A stretch of 64,000 nt of DNA from Marivirga arenosa (GTDB lineage: Bacteria > Bacteroidota > Bacteroidia > Cytophagales > Cyclobacteriaceae). The position numbers were made by a program, and so were the translations under genes. The stretch covers positions 2,775,001 through 2,839,000 of the forward strand of contig NZ_CP129970.2 of assembly GCF_030503895.2 (NCBI RefSeq), written 5' to 3'. The notes under the pieces are model-generated. The model did not search any database, was not told the DNA's origin, and saw nothing but the letters and a program-made list of their open reading frames with translations. Shown piece after piece: positions 45,301 through 52,138 of this stretch (positions within the stretch are counted from its first letter, which is position 1; each line of letters opens with the position of its first letter).

Positions 45301-45413
45301 TACTTGTTATATGGTTCATGTCTTTAATTTTATATATTACGCTATATTTTGAGCTGTTTAGAAAAGCTTTAGAGTTTTTTGGTAATATTAAATTGAAGAA
45401 AAAAGATTCCTAA
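42324..45413 (+). CDS. TerB-like domain fused to ABCG-type ABC transporter (ATPase plus permease)
   Basis: 1029 residues. The N-terminal 145 residues look like a TerB tellurite-resistance/acidic-helix domain (LTQLFGIITKQDGGVTEKERNF, LLEMVSADKNFTPQRMEIID). A beta-rich stretch (about 175-245, possibly FHA-like) follows. The ATPase has Walker A GASGAGKTT (286-294), signature ISGGQ (392-396) and Walker B VMFVDE (412-417). A two-cysteine knuckle CPTC (498-501) lies after the ATPase. Membrane helices start at about 588 and give an ABC2/ABCG permease, interrupted before the last helix (about 995-1015) by a hydrophilic insert of more than 200 residues, probably extracytoplasmic. Substrate is unknown. 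Confidence 0.83.
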   Translation: MSEEILKALTQLFGIITKQDGGVTEKERNFVIGFFQQELDQDSIKEYLELYDKLVGWGVEPEKEEEDGKAKKKKLTSVRDSVRTLAICKKINKTLTQKQKVVVLIKLLEMVSADKNFTPQRMEIIDTVSNVFNIVKDEFKLIESFVIKSDSKELVQFEDILAVNNDTPAEDALHVHADIDGEILFLNVRSVDMYFVKYTGTEEINLNGFIMKTDSVYLFSHGSTIKTPKGAALYYSELIRKFLSDAEQVNLSFNAEDIVLQFPNGELGLRNVNVFEGPGELVGIMGASGAGKTTLMNVLAGIHPPTSGHIKINGLDLNEDKEELQGIIGYVSQDDLLIEELTVYQNLYYNAKLCFANMSEEDIHQRVMDTLENLGLEQRKDLRVGGVLDKTISGGQRKRLNIALELIREPAVMFVDEPTSGLSSRDSENVIDLLKELTLKGKLIFVVIHQPSSDIYKMFDKMVIMDTGGYQIFYGHPVEAVTYFKKTTNQVDADRGVCPTCGNVNPEQIFNIVEAKVVDEYGQLTNKRKVNPTQWREFYHDHFDHKPVKEEEKAPPSTLAIPNKLKQTVIFTVRDTLSKLSNKQYLFINLLEAPFLALLLAFIIKYRSAPTGDDYIYRFNDNLPAFLLMSIIVALFMGLTVSAEEIIRDRKILKRESFLNLSWNSYLLSKITILFTLSAIQTLTYVIIGVLVLEIRDATISMWAILFTTSCFANVLGLNVSAAFKSAVTVYILIPLLLIPQMILSGLLFSFDKLNDFISTKGKVPIVADLMTSRWAYEALAVDMFKNNGYQEYFYDIESDEKTADFKSSFLTKKIREKLRVIENNLGSDEIKAKEETENAIEIIYNAINKEPFKGSLEGKDLEQLLNPESINKEKISMISSYTDELRDHYINEFNLAVKKKETLQFHLENDSAYQFNLNEAKDLYFNESLSDLVRNLTVEDRVIEFKGELIQQIDPVFNTPEKPNNPLNYRTHFFAPEKYFAGIYMDTFYFNILVIWFMSLILYITLYFELFRKALEFFGNIKLKKKDS

Positions 45414-45493
45414 GTTGAGTGCGACTTGCTAGCTTCAGTTAAAGATGGATTTATAGCAAGAGTTAAAAAAATAAATATTTTAAAAAAGGAGAA

Positions 45494-45524
45494 TTTGTAT
45501 TAACTAAGGGAATTTCTATTTTTG
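45494..45524 (+). promoter_or_regulatory. Perfect Bacteroidota promoter of the lipoprotein gene
   Basis: TTTG at 45494-45497, 19 bases, TATTTTTG at 45517-45524. Exact match to the consensus. It predicts transcription start near 45530, which supports the ATG at 45545 as start of the lipoprotein rather than that at 45527. Confidence 0.78.
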
Positions 45525-45544
45525 TTATGATAAAAAAGAATTAT

Positions 45545-46450
45545 ATGAAAAACATACTCTTAGGACTGTTGGCTATCCTTACAGTTCTTTCTTCTTGTGA
45601 CTCGAAGAAAAAACCTTCCGCAGATGAAATATCCGGTGTGTTGGATTCTGTTAAAATAGAAGAACCATCTATTTCTGAGGATGTCATATCTGATATCATT
45701 CAGCAGATTCCGTCTCCTTTGGAAATTTCAACCTTATTAAAAGAATCTGAGACAAAATACGATAAAGAATATCTGAACGATCCGGAAAAGATTTCAGATT
45801 ATAACAGTAACTATAAAAAAGCATTAGCGCTTGGTGTTTATGGTACTGATTTAGGTTATACAAATATTTATGAGCAAAATCAAGATGCTTTATTTTATTT
45901 GAATTCAATCAAATCACTAGCAGATGATTTAAGCATCGGACAATTCTTTGATATTGGTACTATCAAAAGGTTGGCTACTAATAGTAAAAACTTAGATTCT
46001 TTATTGCTAATCACAACTAAGAACTTCAATAACATCAACAATTACTTACAAGAGCAAAAACGTTCTAACCTTAGTATTTTGTTGTTATCAGGTGGCTGGC
46101 TAGAGGCATTATATATAGTTTCTAGGGTGTCTGAAAAAAATCCTGATAATGAAGAATTAAAAGAGACAATAGCTGAACAAAAAGTAATTATGGATAACGT
46201 AGTGCTTTTGATGTCATTTTACAAAGATAATGATCCAAACATCAAGCAGTTATCTGATCGATTTACTAAACTACAGGAGGAATTTAATAAAATAGAAATT
46301 AAAACTGTTTATCGTGAACCTACATATGAAGTTGTAGATGGCATGCTTGTTGTTAAGGACAACAGTACAAGTGAAATTATAATGAAGGACGAGAATATTG
46401 AGTCTATCAGAAATCAGGTTTACGAAATTAGAAAGAACATTATTAACTAA
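45545..46450 (+). CDS. Lipoprotein of unknown function
   Basis: 301 residues from the ATG at 45545. Signal peptide MKNILLGLLAILTVLSSC with lipobox LSSC, the cysteine at residue 18. The mature part is helical, acidic, without a recognised domain; blocks such as PSPLEISTLLKESETKYDKEYLN and the C-terminal region with IRNQVYEIRKNIIN suggest coiled coils. The spacing of 8 bp to the next secreted-protein gene implies co-transcription. A promoter of its own lies upstream, so it need not be made with the ABCG transporter. Confidence 0.8.
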   Translation: MKNILLGLLAILTVLSSCDSKKKPSADEISGVLDSVKIEEPSISEDVISDIIQQIPSPLEISTLLKESETKYDKEYLNDPEKISDYNSNYKKALALGVYGTDLGYTNIYEQNQDALFYLNSIKSLADDLSIGQFFDIGTIKRLATNSKNLDSLLLITTKNFNNINNYLQEQKRSNLSILLLSGGWLEALYIVSRVSEKNPDNEELKETIAEQKVIMDNVVLLMSFYKDNDPNIKQLSDRFTKLQEEFNKIEIKTVYREPTYEVVDGMLVVKDNSTSEIIMKDENIESIRNQVYEIRKNIIN

Positions 46451-46458
46451 GAAATTAT

Positions 46459-46887
46459 ATGAAAAAGCTAATCTTTGCATTAGGAATTATATTTGTAACT
46501 GCTTCTGTACAACAATCGTTTGCTCAGTGTAATACTGAAAAACATGTTGAAGCATGTATTCCTAAATTACAATCAGGCTTTACTTTTTTGAAGAGCTATA
46601 ATATCGATGGTCAAGGTGGAGCAAAAGATAAGGTAGAATACTCTTACGTATTCACTAAAGGAGCTACATATCAAGTAATGATTTGTAATGAAGGTTCTGG
46701 TACAGATGGAATCGTTTTAACATTATATGATTCAAATAGAAATAAAGTAGCTTCCACTAAATATGAGGGGTCAACTTTATCTAGTATAGCATTTCCGTGC
46801 CAGGTAACAGGCATTTATTATATAACTTTTACTTTTGAAGGAAGCTCCAATTATTGTGGTGGTAGTGTCCTCGGATTTAAGCGTTAA
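46459..46887 (+). CDS. Small secreted beta-sandwich protein with several cysteines
   Basis: 142 residues with signal peptide (MKKLIFALGIIFVTASVQQSFAQ). The mature protein has five cysteines (CNTEKHVEAC near the start, then VMIC, FPC and NYC). The strand pattern (YSYVFTKGATYQVMICNEG, IVLTLYDSNRNKVASTKYEG, GIYYITFTFEG) resembles a PPC/C2-like beta-sandwich found at the end of secreted proteases. Here it stands alone. It ends the lipoprotein unit and is followed by a terminator. Function unknown. Confidence 0.75.
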   Translation: MKKLIFALGIIFVTASVQQSFAQCNTEKHVEACIPKLQSGFTFLKSYNIDGQGGAKDKVEYSYVFTKGATYQVMICNEGSGTDGIVLTLYDSNRNKVASTKYEGSTLSSIAFPCQVTGIYYITFTFEGSSNYCGGSVLGFKR

Positions 46888-46907
46888 TAGTGACTACATT
46901 ATAATTT

Positions 46908-46935
46908 AAAAGCAGGTTTTACCTGCTTTTTTTAT
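46908..46935 (+). terminator. Terminator after the secreted beta-sandwich gene
   Basis: AAAGCAGGT / ACCTGCTTT stem with a TTT loop followed by TTTT. Confidence 0.9.
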
Positions 46936-46960
46936 TTATAATCTTTTTTATTGAATCATA

Positions 46961-47602
46961 ATGCGACAAACAGTAAGTTTTCAACATAAAGCAGTTTATT
47001 ATCAAACTGGAGAAATAACAGATCACACAAAAGAATTATGGTTTGTTTTACATGGCTATGGTCAATTGCCTCAATACTTTATTAGGAAGTTTAAGGATAT
47101 TGAAAATGAGAAAAGGGTTATAATAGCACCAGGAGGGTTATCAAAATTTTATTTAGAAGGCTTTTATGGCAGAGTTGGGTCATCATGGATGACAAAAGAA
47201 GAAAGGCTTTTAGATATTGAAAATTACATAGTTTATTTAAATGCTCTAGCAGATCAACTATTAGAAAAGGTAAACTCAAATATGAAAATCACTTTATTAG
47301 GCTTTTCACAAGGAACTGCTACTGTCTGCAGATGGGCAGAGAAGTTAGATTTTCAATTTGAGAAACTCATTTTACATTCAGGTGCTTTTCCACCAGATGT
47401 TAGCTTTAAACACTTAGGAGATATACTTAAAGATAAGCAAGTGTATATGTTAAGAGGAGATCAGGATGAGTTTATAAATGAAGAAAGGGAAAGAGAACAA
47501 GAGGAATTGATTAATAAACTAAATTTAAAAGTGAATCATATTGAATTTAAAGGGAAACATGATATTCACATTGATTCATTAAAAGATATTATTAAGCAGT
47601 AG
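46961..47602 (+). CDS. Alpha/beta hydrolase, phospholipase/carboxylesterase family
   Basis: 213 residues, no signal peptide. Oxyanion motif LHGYGQ (29-34 region), nucleophile in GFSQG, acid in RGDQDEFI and histidine in KGKHDIHID, in the right order for a serine hydrolase. Relatives cleave short-chain esters or lysophospholipids. It overlaps the convergent glycosyltransferase gene by 11 bases at the 3' ends. Confidence 0.85.
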   Translation: MRQTVSFQHKAVYYQTGEITDHTKELWFVLHGYGQLPQYFIRKFKDIENEKRVIIAPGGLSKFYLEGFYGRVGSSWMTKEERLLDIENYIVYLNALADQLLEKVNSNMKITLLGFSQGTATVCRWAEKLDFQFEKLILHSGAFPPDVSFKHLGDILKDKQVYMLRGDQDEFINEEREREQEELINKLNLKVNHIEFKGKHDIHIDSLKDIIKQ

Positions 47603-48359
47603 CATTTTGACGTGTTTTTAATTCGGAGGCTGGTTTATATTTTTTAAACCAGCTTTTTATTTTCATTTGTATTACGCCAAAAATAGCTTCTTTAAATATC
47701 TTTTTTGACATTTTAGAAACCCCTTTACTTCTATCTGTGAAAATTATTGGGACTTCCTCAATTCCAAATCCGTATTTCCAGGCAGTAAACTTCATTTCAA
47801 TTTGAAATGCATAACCAATAAACTTTATCTCTTCAAGTTTAATGGTTTCTAAAATTGACCTGTGATAACAGATGAAACCAGCGGTAGCATCATAAACAGG
47901 AAGACCTGTTATGAATTTCACATATTTGCTAGCCATATAAGACATGAGAACTCTTCCCATCGGCCAATTCACTACATTTACTCCTGTTTTGTAACGAGAA
48001 CCTATAGTTAATTGTATATCTGGTTTTTTACATGCTTTAAGCAATTCTAAGAGATCTAATGGATTATGAGAGAAGTCAGCATCCATTTCAAATATGTATT
48101 CGTAATTATGCTTTAAAGCGTATTTAAAACCTTCTATATAAGCTGTACCTAGTCCTAGCTTACCAAGCCTTTCTATGATGTGTAACTGTCCAGAGTATTC
48201 TTCTTGTAATGACTTTACAATTTCAGCTGTTCCATCTGGTGAATTATCATCAATAATTAATATCTCAAATCTTTCTGACAGAAGAAAAACTGCGCGAATG
48301 ATGTCCTCAATATTTTCACGCTCATTGTAAGTCGGTATGATTACTAAATTCTCTTTCAT
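47592..48359 (-). CDS. Polyprenol-phosphate mannosyltransferase-like GT2 protein
   Basis: 255 residues, GT-A fold. VIIPTYNERENIEDII (start), LIIDDNSPDGTAEIV (nucleotide-binding aspartates), GLGTAYIEGFKYAL and FEMDADFSHNP (DxD-type) are classic for dolichol/polyprenol-phosphate mannose synthases, which load a lipid-linked sugar donor for membrane glycosyltransferases. It has no C-terminal membrane domain. Overlaps the esterase gene by 11 bases, tail to tail. Confidence 0.9.
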   Translation of the reverse strand: MKENLVIIPTYNERENIEDIIRAVFLLSERFEILIIDDNSPDGTAEIVKSLQEEYSGQLHIIERLGKLGLGTAYIEGFKYALKHNYEYIFEMDADFSHNPLDLLELLKACKKPDIQLTIGSRYKTGVNVVNWPMGRVLMSYMASKYVKFITGLPVYDATAGFICYHRSILETIKLEEIKFIGYAFQIEMKFTAWKYGFGIEEVPIIFTDRSKGVSKMSKKIFKEAIFGVIQMKIKSWFKKYKPASELKTRQNATA

Positions 48360-48428
48360 AAAACGCTATGAACTTCAAAACTAAAAAATCTTTTCTGATA
48401 TTGCCGATCAATTACACAAAAGAATTTT

Positions 48429-48944
48429 ATGACTGGTAGAAAATGTATTTTTTTAGATCGAGATGGAGTTTTAAATGAAGAAAGAGGAGAATATACATAT
48501 AAATTAAATGACTTTAATATATTAAATGGTGTTCCTGATGCTTTAAAAATGCTAAAGGAAAACGGATATTTATTGATAGTTATTACAAACCAGGCAGGAA
48601 TTGCGAAAGGGCTATATTCAGCCGAAGATGTTATGAATTGTCATAATTATTTACAAGGCCAAACGGGAAGTTTTATTGATGATCTTTATTATTGTCCACA
48701 TCATCCAATTACCACTCAATCCTTATTACGGAAACCTGATAGCCTAATGCTTGAAAAGGCTATGGCAAAATGGAATATCGATCCAAATGCTTCATTTATG
48801 GTAGGAGATTCAAAAAGGGATATTGAGGCTGCTGAGCGAGTTGGTGTAAAAGGTATACTTATCGGAGATAAAGAAAGCCCTGAAAAAGAAACACCCCATG
48901 AAGAAAATCTATGGGGTGCAGTTCAAAATATTATATTGATATGA
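48429..48944 (+). CDS. HAD phosphatase, GmhB/HisB-N-like, lacking part of the zinc site
   Basis: 171 residues. HAD motifs: D10-D12 (FLDRDGVLN), ITNQAG (52-57), RKPD (101-104) and GDSKRD (126-131). GmhB removes the 7-phosphate of D-glycero-manno-heptose bisphosphate. Typical GmhB has a zinc knuckle CxH ... CxC; here C89 and H91 remain (YYCPHHP) but the second pair is replaced by SLL (TTQSLLRKP). So zinc binding may be lost or weak and the substrate may differ. It is divergent from the GT2 gene and convergent with purB. Confidence 0.82.
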   Translation: MTGRKCIFLDRDGVLNEERGEYTYKLNDFNILNGVPDALKMLKENGYLLIVITNQAGIAKGLYSAEDVMNCHNYLQGQTGSFIDDLYYCPHHPITTQSLLRKPDSLMLEKAMAKWNIDPNASFMVGDSKRDIEAAERVGVKGILIGDKESPEKETPHEENLWGAVQNIILI

Positions 48945-50288
48945 TTAAATACCGGTATAATTAAAAGGAGTTATATCTTTTAATTCATTTTTTATCGTAT
49001 CTGAAACATCAAGCTGATCAATAAATTCAGAGATTGTATTCTGTGTAATCTTCTCATTCTTCCTTGTCAAAGCTTTTAAAGCCTCATAAGGAGATGGATA
49101 AGCTTCTCTTCTTAAAATAGTTTGAATAGCCTCAGCTACTACAGCCCAGTTTTCATTTAAATCAGATTTGATAGCACCTTGATTTAACTCCAGTTTATTT
49201 AATCCTTTTTTAAGCGATTCAAACGCAATGACTCCATGCGCTAAAGGAACTCCTATATTTCTTAAAACGGTAGAATCCGTTAAATCTCTTTGCAATCTTG
49301 ATATTGGAAGTTTTGCTGCTAAATGCTCTAAAAGTGCATTGGCAATTCCCAAATTACCTTCTGCGTTTTCAAAATCGATCGGATTTACTTTATGTGGCAT
49401 CGCAGATGAACCAACCTCATTTTTAGAAATCTTTTGTTTAAAATAGTTCATGCTAATGTATTGCCATACATCTTTACTTAAATCTAATAGAATCGTATTA
49501 ATTCTTTTAAAATTATCGAATAAAGCTGCTAAATGGTCGTAATGTTCTATTTGAGTAGTGGGTTCAGATCGTTTTAAACCCAAATATTTTTCACAAAAGT
49601 TATCACCAAATTCTTTCCAATTGATATTAGGATAGGCAACATGATGCGCATTAAAATTACCAGTAGCGCCACCAAATTTGGCTGCAAAAGGTATTGTATT
49701 ATATAAATTTAGTTGTTCTTCAATCCTTGTTGCAAATACATGAATTTCTTTTCCTAGTCGCGTAGGGGAAGCAGGTTGCCCGTGTGTTTTAGCCAGCATA
49801 GGAACACCTTTCCACTCATTTGAATATTTACTTACGATCTCTTTAACTTCTCCTAAGAGCGGTAAATATACTTTTTCAGTAGCCTCTTTTAATAATAAAG
49901 GAGTGGCGGTATTGTTGATGTCTTGTGAAGTTAAACCAAAGTGAATAAATTCTTTTTGGCCTCCAATTCCTAAATCATCAAATTTTTGTTTTAAAAAATA
50001 TTCGACTGCTTTTACATCATGATTTGTAGTCTTTTCAATTTCCTTAATGACTAATGCATCTTTTTCCGAAAAATCAGAGACCAAGGATCTCATTTTAGGA
50101 AACAAGCTTTTATCAAAATCCTTTAACTGAGGTAATGGTAGCTCACATAATGCAATGAAATATTCTACCTCAATATGCACTCTATATCTTATCAAACCCC
50201 ATTCTGAGAAGAATTCAGCAAGGTTTTGTGTTTTATTTCTGTAGCGTCCATCTATTGGAGATATAGCAGTTAAAGTAGTTAATTTCAT
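48945..50288 (-). CDS. purB: Adenylosuccinate lyase
   Basis: Catalyses two fumarate eliminations in purine synthesis. The MKLTTLTAISPIDGRYRNKT opening is that of the longer E. coli-like PurB class, and SSAMPHKVNPIDFENAEGN is the fumarase-superfamily signature loop. 447 residues from the ATG at 50288; an upstream in-frame TTG at 50309 coincides with the -7 box and is rejected. Confidence 0.96.
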   Translation of the reverse strand: MKLTTLTAISPIDGRYRNKTQNLAEFFSEWGLIRYRVHIEVEYFIALCELPLPQLKDFDKSLFPKMRSLVSDFSEKDALVIKEIEKTTNHDVKAVEYFLKQKFDDLGIGGQKEFIHFGLTSQDINNTATPLLLKEATEKVYLPLLGEVKEIVSKYSNEWKGVPMLAKTHGQPASPTRLGKEIHVFATRIEEQLNLYNTIPFAAKFGGATGNFNAHHVAYPNINWKEFGDNFCEKYLGLKRSEPTTQIEHYDHLAALFDNFKRINTILLDLSKDVWQYISMNYFKQKISKNEVGSSAMPHKVNPIDFENAEGNLGIANALLEHLAAKLPISRLQRDLTDSTVLRNIGVPLAHGVIAFESLKKGLNKLELNQGAIKSDLNENWAVVAEAIQTILRREAYPSPYEALKALTRKNEKITQNTISEFIDQLDVSDTIKNELKDITPFNYTGI

Positions 50289-50306
50289 GGTTATAAATTT
50301 AAAGGG

Positions 50307-50314
50307 CAAAGATA
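50307..50314 (-). promoter_or_regulatory. -7 promoter element of purB
   Basis: Minus-strand TATCTTTG (TAnnTTTG). Predicted leader of about 12 bases. The -33 position holds a TCTG, one mismatch from TTTG, at a 19-20-base spacing. Confidence 0.55.
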
Positions 50315-50348
50315 AGTAATTTAGATTCGAGGCAGAAGCGAATGTTGA

Positions 50349-50630
50349 CTAAGCTTTTATAGTTCTAAACCATTTCCAGTCAGCATAGAAAGTTCCAAAT
50401 GGTATTAAGGAAGCAAGTAAAGATAAAAAGCTAAGTTTCAAATTCCATTTATATTTGCTAGCCACAATGATTACCAATGAACAGTAAGCAATAAATAATA
50501 CTCCATGAGCCATACCCACAAAATAATTAGGTTGGGGCATATTCATTGAATATTTTAGCGGCATAGTAATTCCTAGTAATAAATATGAAATTCCTTCTAA
50601 TATGGCGGTTATTCTAAGTGCCTGAAGCAT
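50349..50630 (-). CDS. DUF3817 small membrane protein
   Basis: 93 residues with three hydrophobic segments (about 6-24, 38-58, 66-84). The ILEGISYLLLGITMPLKY start, the GMAHGVLFIAYC middle and the PFGTFYADWKW end are typical of DUF3817. Function unknown. It lies in the purB promoter region upstream of purB and is transcribed in the same direction. Confidence 0.85.
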   Translation of the reverse strand: MLQALRITAILEGISYLLLGITMPLKYSMNMPQPNYFVGMAHGVLFIAYCSLVIIVASKYKWNLKLSFLSLLASLIPFGTFYADWKWFRTIKA

Positions 50631-50770
50631 AATTGTTAATTATTATATTGAAATGCAAAGAAAGTCGCTAGTTTAGTTTTAACCAATGTTTTTTACATAA
50701 ATAACTATTGTAATTAGGTGGGTGTTATAATATTTAACATTTTTGTATTTTGAATAAATTAGTAGAATAA

Positions 50771-51151
50771 ATGGAGTTAAAAGGAAAAGTTATTGACATT
50801 CTTCCTGAAGAAAAGGGACAAGGAAAGAATGGAGAGTGGAGAAAACAATCTTATATAATTGAAACTCAAGAACAATATCCTAAAAAAGTATGTGCAGAGG
50901 CTTGGGGTGATAAAATAGATGGTTTCAATATCAAGAAAGGGGAAGAGCTAACGGCAAAAATAAATATTGATAGCAGAGAATATAATGGCAAGTGGTATAC
51001 AAATGTAAAAATTTGGTCAGTAGAAAAAGCTTCTGATGGGAATTTAGGTGGAATTCCAAATGCATCTACACCACCTCCTGCGGGCCCACCAGCTTCCGGA
51101 GCTCAAGATACTCCACCACCTCCAAGTGAAGATGATGAATTACCATTTTAA
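50771..51151 (+). CDS. DUF3127 OB-fold protein with SSB-like acidic C-terminal tip
   Basis: 126 residues. Residues 1-95 carry the DUF3127 domain, a predicted OB fold (GKVIDILPEEKGQGKNGEW, YPKKVCAEAWGDKID, GEELTAKINIDSREYNGKWY). A Pro/Gly/Ala-rich flexible linker follows, and the chain ends SEDDELPF. That last motif copies the acidic-hydrophobic tip of single-stranded DNA-binding protein (DDxIPF/DDxLPF) by which SSB recruits repair and replication proteins. So this may be a DNA-metabolism adaptor. The similarity of the tip is seen directly; function is inferred. Confidence 0.88.
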   Translation: MELKGKVIDILPEEKGQGKNGEWRKQSYIIETQEQYPKKVCAEAWGDKIDGFNIKKGEELTAKINIDSREYNGKWYTNVKIWSVEKASDGNLGGIPNASTPPPAGPPASGAQDTPPPPSEDDELPF

Positions 51152-51160
51152 TTAAAGAAA

Positions 51161-51196
51161 TTGTCTTCCTATTTACCTTGATAAATAGGAAGGCAA
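51161..51196. terminator. Hairpin between the DUF3127 gene and the dehydrogenase gene
   Basis: 15-base inverted repeat TTGTCTTCCTATTTA / TAAATAGGAAGGCAA (one mismatch) in the gap between convergent genes. It lacks a long T-run on either strand but is well placed. Confidence 0.6.
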
Positions 51197-52129
51197 TTAG
51201 TAGCCCCTTTCAGTATCTACCATTAGGTTATTTGATTTACCTTTGATTACAGCTTCATAAGCTATTTTAAAACTTTGTTTCACATCTTCAAGCAAAGTTA
51301 TTCCAGAAATATGAGGTGTAATTATGCACTTAGAATGCTCCCAAAGCTTGGAGCTTTTTGGTAAAGGCTCTTCTTTGAATACATCCAAAACGGCATTTCG
51401 TAGTTGATTTTTGTCTAAAGCAATTAATAAGTCATCTTCATTTACAGAATGGCCTCTACCAATATTAATAAAAAATGCATTTTGAAGAGAGGAAAAGAAT
51501 GAAGAGTCAAAAATGTTATAGGTGTTTTCGGTAGCAGGTAGCGTATTAATTATGATTGCTTCAGGATCAATATTATCAATTTCAAATTTCTCAATTGGGA
51601 CGCATACATCAAAAAATTCCTTGTTCTTTCCGCTGGTGTTTACCCCCACAATATTTTTAACCAACGGTTGTAGAACTTGGGCTATGTCTGTACTGATATT
51701 TCCCGTTCCAAAAATGATAACACTTTGCTTTGAGAGGGATTTAGGCACTACTTGGTCCCATGTTTTAGTTGATTGATTTACATTATATAAATTAGATTTA
51801 TTTAAATCTTCAAGTATGTAGGTTAAACAATATTCAGCCATTCTCTGGCCCATTTTACCTTTTGTTTTGGTCAGTTTTAAGTTTTCTGGAAGGTTTAATC
51901 TCATGAAACTATCAACTCCTGCTCCAAAAGAGTGTATCCATTCTAAATGGTCTATGCTTTGATCTTTTAAAAAATTGAATCCTCCTATGTACTGACAATC
52001 AGGAAGTAGAGTACTGATTTCATCCTTGTTTTGTGCAACTAAGCAATTCAATTCTTCATATTCTTCTTTTATGAAATCATGAAAGCCTTCAGCTAGTTTC
52101 CCGTAAGTAAGTATATTCTTTTTAGCCAT
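51197..52129 (-). CDS. D-2-hydroxyacid dehydrogenase
   Basis: 310 residues with the NAD-binding motif IFGTGNISTDIAQVL, catalytic arginine and glutamate in INIGRGHSV and FKEEPLP, and the histidine of CIITPHISG. Related enzymes reduce glyoxylate or hydroxypyruvate (GhrA-type) or other 2-oxoacids. Substrate unknown. It follows the RluA-like gene by 9 bp on the minus strand and is likely co-transcribed with it. Confidence 0.87.
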   Translation of the reverse strand: MAKKNILTYGKLAEGFHDFIKEEYEELNCLVAQNKDEISTLLPDCQYIGGFNFLKDQSIDHLEWIHSFGAGVDSFMRLNLPENLKLTKTKGKMGQRMAEYCLTYILEDLNKSNLYNVNQSTKTWDQVVPKSLSKQSVIIFGTGNISTDIAQVLQPLVKNIVGVNTSGKNKEFFDVCVPIEKFEIDNIDPEAIIINTLPATENTYNIFDSSFFSSLQNAFFINIGRGHSVNEDDLLIALDKNQLRNAVLDVFKEEPLPKSSKLWEHSKCIITPHISGITLLEDVKQSFKIAYEAVIKGKSNNLMVDTERGY

Positions 52130-52138
52130 AATTTTTGA

